A DNA stretch of 64,000 bases from Planctomycetota bacterium (GTDB lineage Bacteria; Planctomycetota; UBA1135; JADKAF01). A program made the translations under genes and the position numbers. The stretch spans positions 1 through 64,000 of the forward strand of contig JAEUHW010000057.1 of assembly GCA_016793245.1 (NCBI GenBank). The letters are read 5' to 3'. The notes beneath the pieces were generated by a model, which was not told where the DNA came from, did no database searches, and saw nothing but the letters and a program-made list of their open reading frames with translations. Of this stretch, positions 54,321 through 62,972 are shown piece by piece (the first letter of the stretch is position 1; every line of letters starts with the position of its first letter).

Positions 54321-55805
54321 ATGCGCCGTCATCTCGATCTCGCCGCGCGCCTCGGCGCGCTGATGCTGCTCCTCGCTGGCTCAGCACTCGCTCAGCGCAA
54401 CCTATACGTCGACCCGGTGAACGGGAGCGACTCGAACTTCGGCACCGCCGCGCAGCCGGTGAAGTCGGTGATCTACGCCCTGCGCTTCCTCGCCAACGAC
54501 GGCGACAGCATCCATTGCGCGCCGGGCCGCTACTCGCCGTCGACCAACGGCGACTTCCTCGATCCCTCGACCGGCCTCTTCGCCGCGTGGGTCATCGGCC
54601 AAGCACAGAACGGCGTCCCGCAGCGCATCAACCTGATCGGCGCCGGCGCGGATCGCTGCATCGTCGATCCCGAAGGACAGCAGACCTCGTTCTTCTTCGC
54701 GCGCGTCCTCTTCACCGGGGCCGGCACCAAGATCAAGGGCTTCACCTTCCAGAACCCGGGGCAGCCGGCCGGGCGCTGGAACTGCGCATGGCGCCTCGGA
54801 TCGACCTCCACGGGCTTCACCGTCGATGACGTCGACATCTCGGAGTGCGTCTTCCGCGACCTGCCTTACGCGTACGTATCGTTCGGCGCGAGTCTGCGCA
54901 CGCGCTTCCACGACAACGTGGTGATCAACTGCGCGGACGGCATCGGCGTCACCAACTTCTCCGCGGTGAGCGGCGACATCGGCTACATCTACAACAACAC
55001 CTTCCAGAACATCACGACCTCGGGGATCGAGATCCTCGCCGACCCGAGCAGCACCTCGACCGTGTTCCTGTTCAACAACAGCTTCGTGAACGTCGGCGGG
55101 AACGCGATCTGGTTCGACACCGGCTTCGGCACGCCGGTGGTCTACTCCGACGCCAACAACTTCTGGCAGGTCGGCGCGAGCTATGGCTCGGGACTGAGCG
55201 CCGGCAGCGGCGACACCTTCGCCGATCCGCAGCTCGTCTCTCCGACCGACTACCGCTTGCAGCGCAGCTCACCGCTCGTCGACAGCGGCTCCAACCTGGC
55301 GCCCGTGGGCATGCCGCTGCCGGCGGGAATCTACCCGCCCTACGGCAACGACGTGCAGGGCGGCATGCGCTTGATCGACGGCGATCTCGACGGCGCGATC
55401 GAGATCGATCGCGGCGCGGAGGAAGTCTCCTCCATCGCGGTCGCGGGCTTCGGACCGGTCGCGCTCGGCTCGACGGCGACGGTCTCGGTCTTCGATGAGC
55501 GCGGCGACTTCGCGGCCAATCCCATCGACCCGACCTACCTCCTCTTCGGCGCCGCCGGCACGGGCGCGCTGCAGTTCGCGATCGAGCCCTTCGGCTTGCT
55601 CGCGCTCGATCTCGCGACCTTCAGCTATCTCACGACCGGCTCCATGCCGCCCGTGAATGGCCAAGCGCGCGCCGATCTCTCCTTCGCGCTGCCGATCGAT
55701 CCGTTCCTGATCGGGCGCCGAGCGCCGGTGCAGTTCCTCGTCGCGCAGATCCAGACGAGCGGGCTCCGCGGCGAGCTGACCGCCATCGCCGAGCTCGCGT
55801 TCTGA
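54321..55805 (+). CDS. Secreted parallel beta-helix protein
   Basis: This encodes 494 residues, with a strong GGAGGAAAC ribosome-binding site and a signal peptide (LGALMLLLAGSALAQ). The opening 'NLYVDPVNGSDSNFGTAAQPVKSVIYAL' is the DUF1565-type start of right-handed beta-helix proteins. Helix rungs follow with Asn-rich turns ('IYNNTFQNITTSGIEIL', 'VFLFNNSFVNVGGNAIWF'), and a 'DPQLVSPTDYRLQRSSPLVDSGS' end. The last 130 residues form a separate beta domain. It is probably surface-attached; no catalytic residues are evident. Confidence 0.85.
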   Translation: MRRHLDLAARLGALMLLLAGSALAQRNLYVDPVNGSDSNFGTAAQPVKSVIYALRFLANDGDSIHCAPGRYSPSTNGDFLDPSTGLFAAWVIGQAQNGVPQRINLIGAGADRCIVDPEGQQTSFFFARVLFTGAGTKIKGFTFQNPGQPAGRWNCAWRLGSTSTGFTVDDVDISECVFRDLPYAYVSFGASLRTRFHDNVVINCADGIGVTNFSAVSGDIGYIYNNTFQNITTSGIEILADPSSTSTVFLFNNSFVNVGGNAIWFDTGFGTPVVYSDANNFWQVGASYGSGLSAGSGDTFADPQLVSPTDYRLQRSSPLVDSGSNLAPVGMPLPAGIYPPYGNDVQGGMRLIDGDLDGAIEIDRGAEEVSSIAVAGFGPVALGSTATVSVFDERGDFAANPIDPTYLLFGAAGTGALQFAIEPFGLLALDLATFSYLTTGSMPPVNGQARADLSFALPIDPFLIGRRAPVQFLVAQIQTSGLRGELTAIAELAF

Positions 55806-55834
55806 TCCGCGAGCGAACACGAGCGCCAAAGCAT

Positions 55835-55868
55835 GCGGGCCGCGGCTCCTCTCGGAGCTGCGGCCCGC
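55835..55868. terminator. Bidirectional terminator between convergent genes
   Basis: A 15-bp stem with one G-T pair (55835-55849 with 55854-55868) and a TCTC loop. It lies between the stop of the beta-helix gene at 55805 and that of the actin-like gene at 55908. There is no T-run. Confidence 0.65.
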
Positions 55869-55907
55869 GCGCGTTCGTCGCCGGAGCGACCAGGATCCGG
55901 GTGCTGC

Positions 55908-56942
55908 TTACTCGGAGATCGCGGCCGCGACGAGGCAGCCCTTCGCGACCGTGTTCAGCGGCTCGGAGGCGTGGCGGATCTCGCGGACCTGGATCGGGAA
56001 GGAGATCTTGGCGAACTCCTCGCGGAAGGCCTTGATGAAGCCGCCGACCATCGAGGTGCCGCCGGAGCAGACGATCGAGACCGGCTTGCTGAACGAAGGC
56101 ATGTTGCGCTGGTTGGCGAAGCGCGCCTTGATGTTCTGGATCGTGTAGGAGATCAGATTGCGATAGTAGATCGCGATCGCCTCTTCCTCACGCCCCTGCG
56201 GGTTCGTGATGTCGACGCCCTTCTCCTTGATCATCGTCGCCTTCGAGCGATTGATGCCGAGCACGCCGGCGACGTTCTTGTCGATCCAGTCGCCGCCGCG
56301 GGCGACCGAGAACGAGATCGTCGGGATCGTGCGGTAGCAGACGCAGGCGTTCACCATGCCGCCGCCGAACGAGATGCCGATGCCCGTGAAGTCCTCTTCG
56401 GCGAGGTCGGAGAAGACCACCGCGTGGCCTTCGTTGATCGCGCGGGGCGTGTAGCCCATCTTGCGCAGCATGCCTTCGAAGAGGCCCTGGTGATAGACGA
56501 TGTTGTTGTCGCAGTCGACCGACTCGGCCGGCACGGAGAAGCAGACCGTCTCGCCCTGCTTCGTGGGCTTGCCGAGGCACTTCTCGATGATGAGCTGGAT
56601 CATCGGCAGCGCATCGACTTCGTTCGGGCTGATCAGACCGTCGCACATCGGGCGACGCGTCTCGCGGCCGAAGATGTTCGCGAGCTCGAACGCCGACTCT
56701 CCGATCACGACGATCTTCTCGCCGTGAACGACGTAGGGCACGCCGAGCTTCGTCAGCATGTCCTTGCTGTAGATATCGGAGTCGATGTCGAGGAACGCGT
56801 TCCGCTCGAGCTTGATCTTGACTCCCGTACGCGCGTCCTGGAGACCCGCGACGATGTTGGCCGTGCCGACGTCGAGGCCCTTGCCGAGCAGCAGGCTCTG
56901 GCCCTGGGTCGTCGTCGCCGTGGAAGAGGTTCCTTCGCTCAC
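55908..56942 (-). CDS. Actin-like ATPase (MreB/ParM-type)
   Basis: This encodes 344 residues from a GTG at 56942, preceded by AGGAG. Actin motifs are in order: phosphate-1 'GLDVGTANI' (22-30), 'CFSVPAESVD' (134-143), connect-1-like 'INEGHAVVFSDL' (169-180), phosphate-2 'GIGISFGGGMVN' (187-198), adenosine motif 'VCSGGTSMVGGF' (291-302), and 'EPLNTVAKGCLVAA' (327-340). It has the length of MreB, but the sequence differs from classical MreB in the first motif (T-A-N-I) and at the C-terminus. It would form ATP-driven filaments. The coiled-coil protein gene lies just upstream, 164 bp away, so the two may form one system. Confidence 0.85.
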   Translation of the reverse strand: MSEGTSSTATTTQGQSLLLGKGLDVGTANIVAGLQDARTGVKIKLERNAFLDIDSDIYSKDMLTKLGVPYVVHGEKIVVIGESAFELANIFGRETRRPMCDGLISPNEVDALPMIQLIIEKCLGKPTKQGETVCFSVPAESVDCDNNIVYHQGLFEGMLRKMGYTPRAINEGHAVVFSDLAEEDFTGIGISFGGGMVNACVCYRTIPTISFSVARGGDWIDKNVAGVLGINRSKATMIKEKGVDITNPQGREEEAIAIYYRNLISYTIQNIKARFANQRNMPSFSKPVSIVCSGGTSMVGGFIKAFREEFAKISFPIQVREIRHASEPLNTVAKGCLVAAAISE

Positions 56943-57106
56943 CGCAGCACTCCTTTGCTTGGCTTCGCTCGCCGGTGCGGCTCAGGCCGCCGCGGCGCCA
57001 TCCGATTCACTCTCTGGTCGCGGGGTCTACCGAGCTCCGCGACCTTATTCTTCGGCGCGACCTCGCGCGCGCCTGTAGGCGCGCGGGGAGCCGCGCATGT
57101 TCTGCC

Positions 57107-58471
57107 CTAGCTCTCGCCCTGGCTCGCCTTCAAGCGCATGGCCTTCATGCGCGCCACGGCGTCCTGGATGCTCCCGCTCTCGCGCTCCTTCACCTCGACT
57201 TGCCCGAGGTTGGACTCCATGCTCGAGCTCGAGGCGAAGAGACCGTCGAAGCTGATGCCCGAGCCGACCTCGGGACCGGAGCTCATGCCGAGCTTGCGGC
57301 CCAGCTTGTCGAGCTTCTTCTCCATCGCCTCGCCGAGGCTCTCCATCATCTTGGAAGCGTCCATCGCGGGCGCTTGCGCCGCGGCAGGAGGCGCCTTCTC
57401 GACGGTGTCCTTCAGTTGGCGCAGCTCGGCCAGGATCGTGCTCATGGCTTGGTTGCTCGCCGCTTCGGCGCCGCGCAAGGCGTTCTGCTGGGAGCCCATC
57501 TCGTGGCGCTGGCTCTCGAGGTCCGCGCGCTCGCGCTGGAGCGCGCGCCGCGCGTCCTCGAGCTCGCCTCTCGCCGCGGCGAGCTCCTGCTCCAGTCGAC
57601 CGCGGTCCTCGAGCTCGCGCGCAACCTCGCCGGCGGTGCCGCCGCGCGAGATCGTCTCGGCGCGGCGCTGCCCCTTGCTGCGCTCATGTTCGACGAATCG
57701 GCGCAGCACGTTCTCGAGATCCTCGAGCGTGGGCGAACTCAGCACGCGCTGCAGCTCTCCCCGCGCTTGCTGGATGGTGTCCTCGAGCGCGCGCTTCTCC
57801 CCGACTTCCTGGCGCAGCGTCTCGCGTTCGTGCTCCAGCGCCTTCGCTGCCGAGTCGCGTTCCGCCTTCAGCGCAGCGAGCTCGGCCTCGGCGCGCTGCT
57901 GCGCGCGCCGAGCATCGTCGCGCTCGCGCGACGCTTGCTCCAAGCGCTGAGCCAGCTCGCGCGACTGCGCGTCGAGCTCTTCCAGCTCGCGATGCAGCGC
58001 TTCGGCGCGCTGCGCCTCCTCGCTGCGTTCGCGCTCGGAGAAGCCGCGCAGCACCTGCTCCAGGTCCTCGAGCGCCGGCGATCCGAGCACGCGCTGCAGC
58101 TCTTCGCGCGCGCGCTGCACCGTCTCTTCGAGCGCCTGCTTCTCGGCAACCTCCGAGCGCAGCGCTTCGCGCTCCTGCTCGACGGCGGCCTTCTCGGCGC
58201 GGACCTCGCGCAGCTCCTGCTCGCGCTCGGCGACGAGGTTCTGGAACTCGACGCGCGAGGCCTCGATGAGGGCGTTCGTGTCCACGGTCGAGGAGTTGCG
58301 CCGCGCTTCGATGGCGCGCGCCACTGCCTCTTCGATCAACGCGGAGATCTGCTTCGCGTTGATCACCTTCACGCGGCTCCGCCCCTGCGAGCGCAGCTCG
58401 TCGACGCTGGTGGTGGTGCAGTTGCGCTCGAGCACCCCGCGCACGTCGATCACCTTGTCTTGCTGCTGCAT
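57107..58471 (-). CDS. Coiled-coil protein with duplicated segment, actin neighbour
   Basis: This encodes 454 residues from the ATG at 58471, preceded by GAGAGGGAAC. Residues 1-55 form a small N-terminal domain ('VIDVRGVLERNCTTTSVDELRSQG'). About 55-350 is a long, highly charged coiled coil, with a tandem duplication. One copy reads 'VAEKQALEETVQRAREELQRVLGSPALEDLEQVLRGF', the other 'VGEKRALEDTIQQARGELQRVLSSPTLEDLENVLRRF'. The C-terminus is Ser/Met-rich and ends in 'VARMKAMRLKASQGES'. No family is recognised. It could be a filament partner or membrane-linked scaffold for the actin-like ATPase; there is no helix that would cross the membrane. Confidence 0.75.
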   Translation of the reverse strand: MQQQDKVIDVRGVLERNCTTTSVDELRSQGRSRVKVINAKQISALIEEAVARAIEARRNSSTVDTNALIEASRVEFQNLVAEREQELREVRAEKAAVEQEREALRSEVAEKQALEETVQRAREELQRVLGSPALEDLEQVLRGFSERERSEEAQRAEALHRELEELDAQSRELAQRLEQASRERDDARRAQQRAEAELAALKAERDSAAKALEHERETLRQEVGEKRALEDTIQQARGELQRVLSSPTLEDLENVLRRFVEHERSKGQRRAETISRGGTAGEVARELEDRGRLEQELAAARGELEDARRALQRERADLESQRHEMGSQQNALRGAEAASNQAMSTILAELRQLKDTVEKAPPAAAQAPAMDASKMMESLGEAMEKKLDKLGRKLGMSSGPEVGSGISFDGLFASSSSMESNLGQVEVKERESGSIQDAVARMKAMRLKASQGES

Positions 58472-58584
58472 GTTCCCTCTCGCGCCGATCCGAGCCCGGG
58501 CGGGGGATCCCCGCCGCACACCCTTCTTCGGTCGCGAGGCTCCCTCGAGCTTGAGCGCGGATCCCCCCTCGCGCGCGGAGGGAG

Positions 58585-58635
58585 AAAAAACAGCCCGGGC
58601 TCCGCTCGACCGCTGCGGTCGTTCGGAGCCCGGGC
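58585..58635 (-). terminator. Rho-independent terminator after ssb
   Basis: A 12-bp perfect stem (58593-58604 with 58624-58635) has an inner short hairpin (GACCGC/GCGGTC) in its loop. On the minus strand it is followed by TGTTTTTT. It ends the ssb transcript at about 90 bp after the stop, so the coiled-coil and actin genes are separately transcribed. Confidence 0.9.
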
Positions 58636-58725
58636 GCTGCTTGCCTCGGCGGGCGAGCGGATCAGGACAGTGCCGGCTCGGAAAGGGGCCGGCTCGGAAA
58701 GGGGCCGGCTCGAAAAGCGGCCGGA

Positions 58726-59226
58726 TCAGAACGGCACGTTGTCGTCCGGCGGCGGGAACTCGCCCTCGGTCGGGAAATCGTCATAGCCGCCGCTCGGCGG
58801 TGCATCCTCGAAGCGCTGCGGGGCGCGCGCCGGCGCCGCGGCGCGCTGCGGGCGATAGCCACCTTCGCCGCCGCCACCCCCGCCGCCGCCGTCGGTCTTC
58901 GAGTCGACGAACGACCAGTTGTCGCAGACGACGTCGAGCTTCGAGCGCTTCTGCCCTTGCGGGTCCTCCCACGAGCGGAAGTTGAGGCGCCCCTCGATGA
59001 AGACGGGCCGCCCCTTCTTGAAGAAGCGCGCGAAGCTCTCCGCTCGCGTTCCCCAGATCGTCACATCGACGAAGGTGGTCTCCTCGCGAGTCTCACCGTT
59101 CTGACCCTGGAAGCGGCGGTTCACCGCCAAGCCGACCTTGCAGAGGGATTGGCCGCTCTGCGTCTTGCTGAGCTCCGGATCACGCGTCAGGTTGCCGATC
59201 AGCAGCACCTTGTTGAGGGAAGCCAT
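58726..59226 (-). CDS. ssb: Single-stranded DNA-binding protein
   Basis: This encodes 166 residues from the ATG at 59226, with AGGAAGGAG upstream. The OB fold is intact: 'NKVLLIGNLTRDPELSKTQSG', 'FVDVTIWGTRAESFARFFKKGRPVFIEGRLNFRSWEDPQGQKRSKLDVVCDN'. A Gly-run linker (about 114-125) leads to an acidic tip, DDNVPF, which recruits partner proteins. The length is typical. It is a housekeeping gene in replication and repair. It lies in a minus-strand block with prmC. Confidence 0.96.
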   Translation of the reverse strand: MASLNKVLLIGNLTRDPELSKTQSGQSLCKVGLAVNRRFQGQNGETREETTFVDVTIWGTRAESFARFFKKGRPVFIEGRLNFRSWEDPQGQKRSKLDVVCDNWSFVDSKTDGGGGGGGGEGGYRPQRAAAPARAPQRFEDAPPSGGYDDFPTEGEFPPPDDNVPF

Positions 59227-59271
59227 GCGTTTGCTCCTTCCTGAGCGCCCGGTCCGGGCGCGGGGCGGCGG

Positions 59272-59277
59272 ACTATA
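59272..59277 (-). promoter_or_regulatory. Candidate -10 (TATAGT) for ssb
   Basis: On the minus strand GC-TATAGT lies 46 bp before the ssb start and overlaps the prmC stop. It matches the GCTA-NN-T pattern. No good -35 is seen. Confidence 0.35.
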
Positions 59278-60133
59278 GCACGGCCCCCACGGCACGCGGT
59301 ACGCCGCCCCAGTCCGCGCGCACCGCGATCGCACGCGGTCCATGCGCGCGCAGGAGCCCTTCTACGGCGTCCGCGCGGCCGGCCCCCACTTCACAGACGA
59401 GCGCCGTCCCGCGCGCACTCGCGGCCCAGCGTGCGACGAGCGGCCGATACGCCGCGAGCGGATCCGCTTCCGGCGCGAGCAGCGCGAGGCGCGGCTCCCA
59501 CGTGCGCACCTCGGGCTCGCAGGCGGCGAGCTCGCTCGGCGTCACGTAGGGCGGATTCGAGATCAGAAGGTCGAAGCGCGCGCGCGGACACAGCGCACCC
59601 AGCGAGTCTCCGCGCCAGAGCGAGAGCCGCGACTCGAGCGCGTGACGCCTCGCGTTCTCGCGCGTGCAGTGGAGCGCCAGCGGGTCGAGATCGACGCCGA
59701 AGCCGCACCATGTCGGTCGCTCGACCAGCAGCGTCGCGATCAAGCAGCCGCTGCCGACGCCGACCTCGACGACGGAGCGGGCGCCGGCGGGTGCGAGCTC
59801 GAGCGCGAGCTCGATCAGCGCCGCGCTGTCCTCGCGCGGCACGAGCACGCCGGGCTCGACGTGGAAGCTGCGCCCGAAGAAGCTCGCTTCGCCGAGCACG
59901 TAGGCCAACGGCTCGCGCTGCACGCGGCGCGCCAGCAGCGCCTCGGCACGCAGGAGTGCCGCGGACTCCAAGCGGCGCTCGGGGTGCGCCCACCAGCTGA
60001 GGAAGCTCGCGCCGCTCGCGTGCTCCAGCAGCAAGCGCGCTTCGCGTTCCGCGGTGACGCTGAGCCCCGCGATCTCGAGACGAGCGCGCGCCGCCCACAG
60101 CCACTCGCGTGACGTAGGCGGCGCGTCGTTCAT
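59273..60133 (-). CDS. prmC: Peptide chain release factor glutamine methyltransferase
   Basis: This encodes 286 residues from the ATG at 60133. SAM-binding motif I is 'VVEVGVGSGCLIATLL' (121-136), and the substrate Gln motif NPPY is at 193-196 ('ISNPPYVTPSELAACEPEV'). 'EPLAYVLGEASFFGRSFHVEPGVLVPREDS' is the conserved HemK/PrmC stretch. It methylates the Gln of the GGQ loop in release factors. prfA, encoding its substrate, is two genes upstream, so the functional link is preserved despite one inserted gene. Confidence 0.92.
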   Translation of the reverse strand: MNDAPPTSREWLWAARARLEIAGLSVTAEREARLLLEHASGASFLSWWAHPERRLESAALLRAEALLARRVQREPLAYVLGEASFFGRSFHVEPGVLVPREDSAALIELALELAPAGARSVVEVGVGSGCLIATLLVERPTWCGFGVDLDPLALHCTRENARRHALESRLSLWRGDSLGALCPRARFDLLISNPPYVTPSELAACEPEVRTWEPRLALLAPEADPLAAYRPLVARWAASARGTALVCEVGAGRADAVEGLLRAHGPRAIAVRADWGGVPRAVGAVL

Positions 60134-60191
60134 GCTCGCAGGCGGAGAGAGCTCGAGGTTCGCACGGCGCTCGCACGCCGCTGCGACGATC

Positions 60192-61070
60192 TCAGAGCTT
60201 CGGAGCTTCTCCGCTCGTCGGAGCGGCCGGAGCGGCGCTCGCGGCTCCCGGTGCGGCTTCCGCCGGCGTGCGCGGCGCGCGCGCGCCTCCAGCGCCTGCA
60301 CCAGCGCCGCCCGCGGGGCGACGACCGCCGGAGGGCTGACCGCCGCGCGACGGACCGCCAGCGGGAGCGGGCCCCTTCTTCTTGCTCATCACGCCGAAGA
60401 TCGAGCCCAGGAACACCCACACCACGTAGATCGAGCCGAACGCCGTGATCACGCGACCCGGGCCGAAGCCGTTCAGGTTGTGCTGGACGGTGTAGAGGTC
60501 GTGGTCATCGCTGAAGGCGCCCGCGAGCGAAGGGAACATGCCCTTCTCGACGTTCTCGGTGGGCTTGCCCGCCGCCTTCGCCTCGCGCGCCGCGACCTCG
60601 GGGTCGAGCACGTGCTTCCACTCGGAGTTCAGCGCGAGGATCTGGAAGAGGCCCCAGAAGAACACGAGGAAGTTCAAGCCGACCGGGCCGAGCGTGAACT
60701 TGTTCGTGACCATCGCGAGCCAGAGGCGCCACATGCCGTAGAGGCCGACCACGAGGATCAGCGCGCCGATCGGCGTGTAGTAGCCGAGCTTGTAGCCGCC
60801 GAGCTCGCTCTCCGCGGCCCACGGCATCAAGCAGCCGATGGTCATCAGCAGGAAGCCGAAGAAGAACTTCGTGTACGCCTTGTCCGCCTGCGCGGCGCGC
60901 AGGAAGAAGTTGTCCCCTCCTCCGCCGGGGAACATCCGCGGAGCCATCGCCTGCGGAGCGGCCTCGGGCGCGGTCGCAGCGGCGGGGGCCGGCGCGGGGG
61001 CCGACTCGAGGATCGGCTCCAGATCGGCGCCGTCGAGGTAGTTCTCCGGGGTCTTCGGGCTGTCGGTCAC
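60192..61070 (-). CDS. Membrane protein of unknown function between prfA and prmC
   Basis: This encodes 292 residues from a GTG at 61070, with GAGG upstream (an ATG at 61112 would lengthen it by 14). It has an Ala/Pro-rich cytoplasmic lead, then four hydrophobic segments ('TKFFFGFLLMTIGCLMPWAA', 'YYTPIGALILVVGLYGMWRLWLAMV', 'VGLNFLVFFWGLFQILAL', 'AFGSIYVVWVFLGSIFGVM'), and a Gly/Ala/Pro-rich tail. No family is recognised. Its place in the block of genes for translation termination is unexpected. Confidence 0.75.
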   Translation of the reverse strand: MTDSPKTPENYLDGADLEPILESAPAPAPAAATAPEAAPQAMAPRMFPGGGGDNFFLRAAQADKAYTKFFFGFLLMTIGCLMPWAAESELGGYKLGYYTPIGALILVVGLYGMWRLWLAMVTNKFTLGPVGLNFLVFFWGLFQILALNSEWKHVLDPEVAAREAKAAGKPTENVEKGMFPSLAGAFSDDHDLYTVQHNLNGFGPGRVITAFGSIYVVWVFLGSIFGVMSKKKGPAPAGGPSRGGQPSGGRRPAGGAGAGAGGARAPRTPAEAAPGAASAAPAAPTSGEAPKL

Positions 61071-61196
61071 GAGGCTCACCTCTAGAGCTAGGCGCGCGAG
61101 ACGGCTCGACACGCAGCGGCGGGTCAGGGGACGGGTTGGGTCGGGAACGGGGAACGAAGGTCGATCGAGAAGGCGAGGTCTGCATCGAGCGCGCGC

Positions 61197-62270
61197 TCAG
61201 AGCATACCGAGGCGCTCCTCGCGATCGAATTCGATCAAGGCCTGCGTCATCGGCTCGAGCCGCCCTTCGATGACCGTCTCCAGGGAGAAGTCCTCGTTGA
61301 TGCGGTGGTCGGTGACGCGGTTCTGGGGGAAGTTGTAAGTGCGGATGCGCTGAGAGCGATCGCCGGAGCCCAGCATGCTCTTCCGCGCCTGATTGTGTTC
61401 GCGTTGGCGCTTCTCCTCCTCCATCTGAAAGAGCTTGGCGCGCAACATGCGCAGGGCTTCCTTGCGGTTCTGGTGCTGCGACTTCTCGCGGCAAACGACG
61501 ACGACGCCCGACGGTTTGTGCGTCATGCGCACGGCGCTCGAAGTCTTGTTCTGGTGCTGGCCGCCGGGGCCCCCGGCGCGCATGGTGTCGACCTCGAGGT
61601 CTTCTTCGCGGATCTCGATCTCGACGTCTTCGACCTCGGGCAGGACCGCGACCGTCGCCGCCGAGGTGTGGATGCGCCCCTTGGCCTCGGTCTCGGGCAC
61701 GCGCTGCACGCGATGGCCGCCGGCCTCGAAGCGGAAGCGCCTCCAGACTTCGGGGTTACCCGACACGCGAAAGTCGACTTCCTTGAAGCCGCGGCCGCCG
61801 GTCCCTTCCGAGGACGAGAGCAGCTCGACCTTCCACCCCTTCGCCTCGGCGTAGCGCGAGTACATGCGGAAGAGGTCTCCGGCCCAGAGCCCGGCTTCAT
61901 CGCCGCCGGTGCCGGCGCGGATCTCCACGATCACCGAATCGCGCTCGGCTTCCTCGTCGGCGATCAGCGCGTCCTTCACCGCGCGCTCCAGCTCGACCGC
62001 GCGCGCCTCGGATCGCGCGAGCTCTTCCCGCCCCATCTCGGCGAGCTCCGCATCGGGGCTCTCGGCCCAGGAAGCGGCTTCGGCTCGATCGCTCTCCAAG
62101 CGGCGCAGCTCGTCGGCCAGCTTCGCGATCGCGCGCAGCTTGCCTTCCTCGCGCTGGATCTGCGCGCTGCGGCGGTGATCGTTCGCGATCGAGGGGCTCT
62201 CGAGCTCGGCGCGCAGCATGTCGTGCCGCGCGGCCATTTCGAAGAGCTTGGAGCGGATGTTCTCCTTCAT
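61197..62270 (-). CDS. prfA: Peptide chain release factor 1
   Basis: This encodes 357 residues, against 360 for E. coli RF1. The PxT codon-recognition tripeptide is PET at 192-194 (VPETEAKGRIHTSAATVAVL). GGQ is at 236-238 (RAGGPGGQHQNKTSS). It ends translation at UAA and UAG. The GGQ Gln is the target of the nearby PrmC. The start ATG at 62270 has AAGGAG-free but purine-rich upstream sequence. Confidence 0.95.
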   Translation of the reverse strand: MKENIRSKLFEMAARHDMLRAELESPSIANDHRRSAQIQREEGKLRAIAKLADELRRLESDRAEAASWAESPDAELAEMGREELARSEARAVELERAVKDALIADEEAERDSVIVEIRAGTGGDEAGLWAGDLFRMYSRYAEAKGWKVELLSSSEGTGGRGFKEVDFRVSGNPEVWRRFRFEAGGHRVQRVPETEAKGRIHTSAATVAVLPEVEDVEIEIREEDLEVDTMRAGGPGGQHQNKTSSAVRMTHKPSGVVVVCREKSQHQNRKEALRMLRAKLFQMEEEKRQREHNQARKSMLGSGDRSQRIRTYNFPQNRVTDHRINEDFSLETVIEGRLEPMTQALIEFDREERLGML

Positions 62271-62353
62271 CGGGGAGCTCGAATGCGAATGCGAAACCCT
62301 ACGAGCCCTTCCCGGCGCCGCGGGGCGGAAATGCTAGCCGGTCGAAACGGCGG

Positions 62354-62965
62354 CTACAAGGAAGGGGCCAGCGCCGCGCGCAGGCGCGGCTCGAGCTCCT
62401 CCATCGGGAGCCCGATCACGTTGCTCTTCGAGCCGCGGAGCTCGGCCACGAAGGCTCCGCCTTCGGCTTGGATGCCATAGGCCCCGGCCTTGTCGGACCA
62501 ACGCGCGGGCACGGCGAGATAGGCCTCGATCTCCGCGCTCGCGAGCTCGCGGAAGCGCACCTTGGTGAGGACCGCGAGCTCCTCCATCGCGCCTGCGGGT
62601 CCGGCGAGCACCACGCCGGTCCAGACCTCGTGCCAGCCGCCGGAGAGCGCTTGCAACATCTCTCGGGCATCGTCCCGATCTTCGGGCTTGCCGTAGACCA
62701 CGCCGTCGCGCACGACCAGCGTGTCCGCTCCGATGACCCAGGCTTCGGGGTGGCTAGCCCAGATCTCGAGCGCCTTCCGCGCGGCGAGCTCGCGCACGCA
62801 CGCTTCGGGGCCGGCGTCCTCGGCATCGCCTTCTTCGCCGTCTTCGAACAGCGCCTCCAGGTCCTCGTCGATCTCCGCCGGCTCGACGTCGAACGCGAAG
62901 CCCGCCGCCGCGAGCAGCTCGCGCCGACGAGGCGATGCAGAGGCGAGGATCAACCGTGCGGGCAA
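62354..62965 (-). CDS. maf: Maf-family nucleotide pyrophosphatase
   Basis: This encodes 203 residues. 'LILASASPRRRELLAAAGFAFDV' is the Maf opening (S-x-S-P-R-R), 'WVIGADTLVV' carries the metal Asp, and 'DKAGAYGIQAEGGAFVAELRGSKSNVIGLP' the C-terminal motif. An acidic insert (about 38-55: EALFEDGEEGDAEDAGPEAC) is longer than in the E. coli proteins. Members hydrolyse non-canonical nucleoside triphosphates. It starts 7 bp after the stop of the next gene upstream. Confidence 0.92.
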   Translation of the reverse strand: MPARLILASASPRRRELLAAAGFAFDVEPAEIDEDLEALFEDGEEGDAEDAGPEACVRELAARKALEIWASHPEAWVIGADTLVVRDGVVYGKPEDRDDAREMLQALSGGWHEVWTGVVLAGPAGAMEELAVLTKVRFRELASAEIEAYLAVPARWSDKAGAYGIQAEGGAFVAELRGSKSNVIGLPMEELEPRLRAALAPSL

Positions 62966-62972
62966 GCGGACC

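Noticed and set aside
55908-56942. Ordinary MreB of a rod-shape operon
   Set aside because: There is no mreC, mreD, pbp2 or rodA neighbour, and the nucleotide motifs differ from typical MreB; a separate role is more likely.
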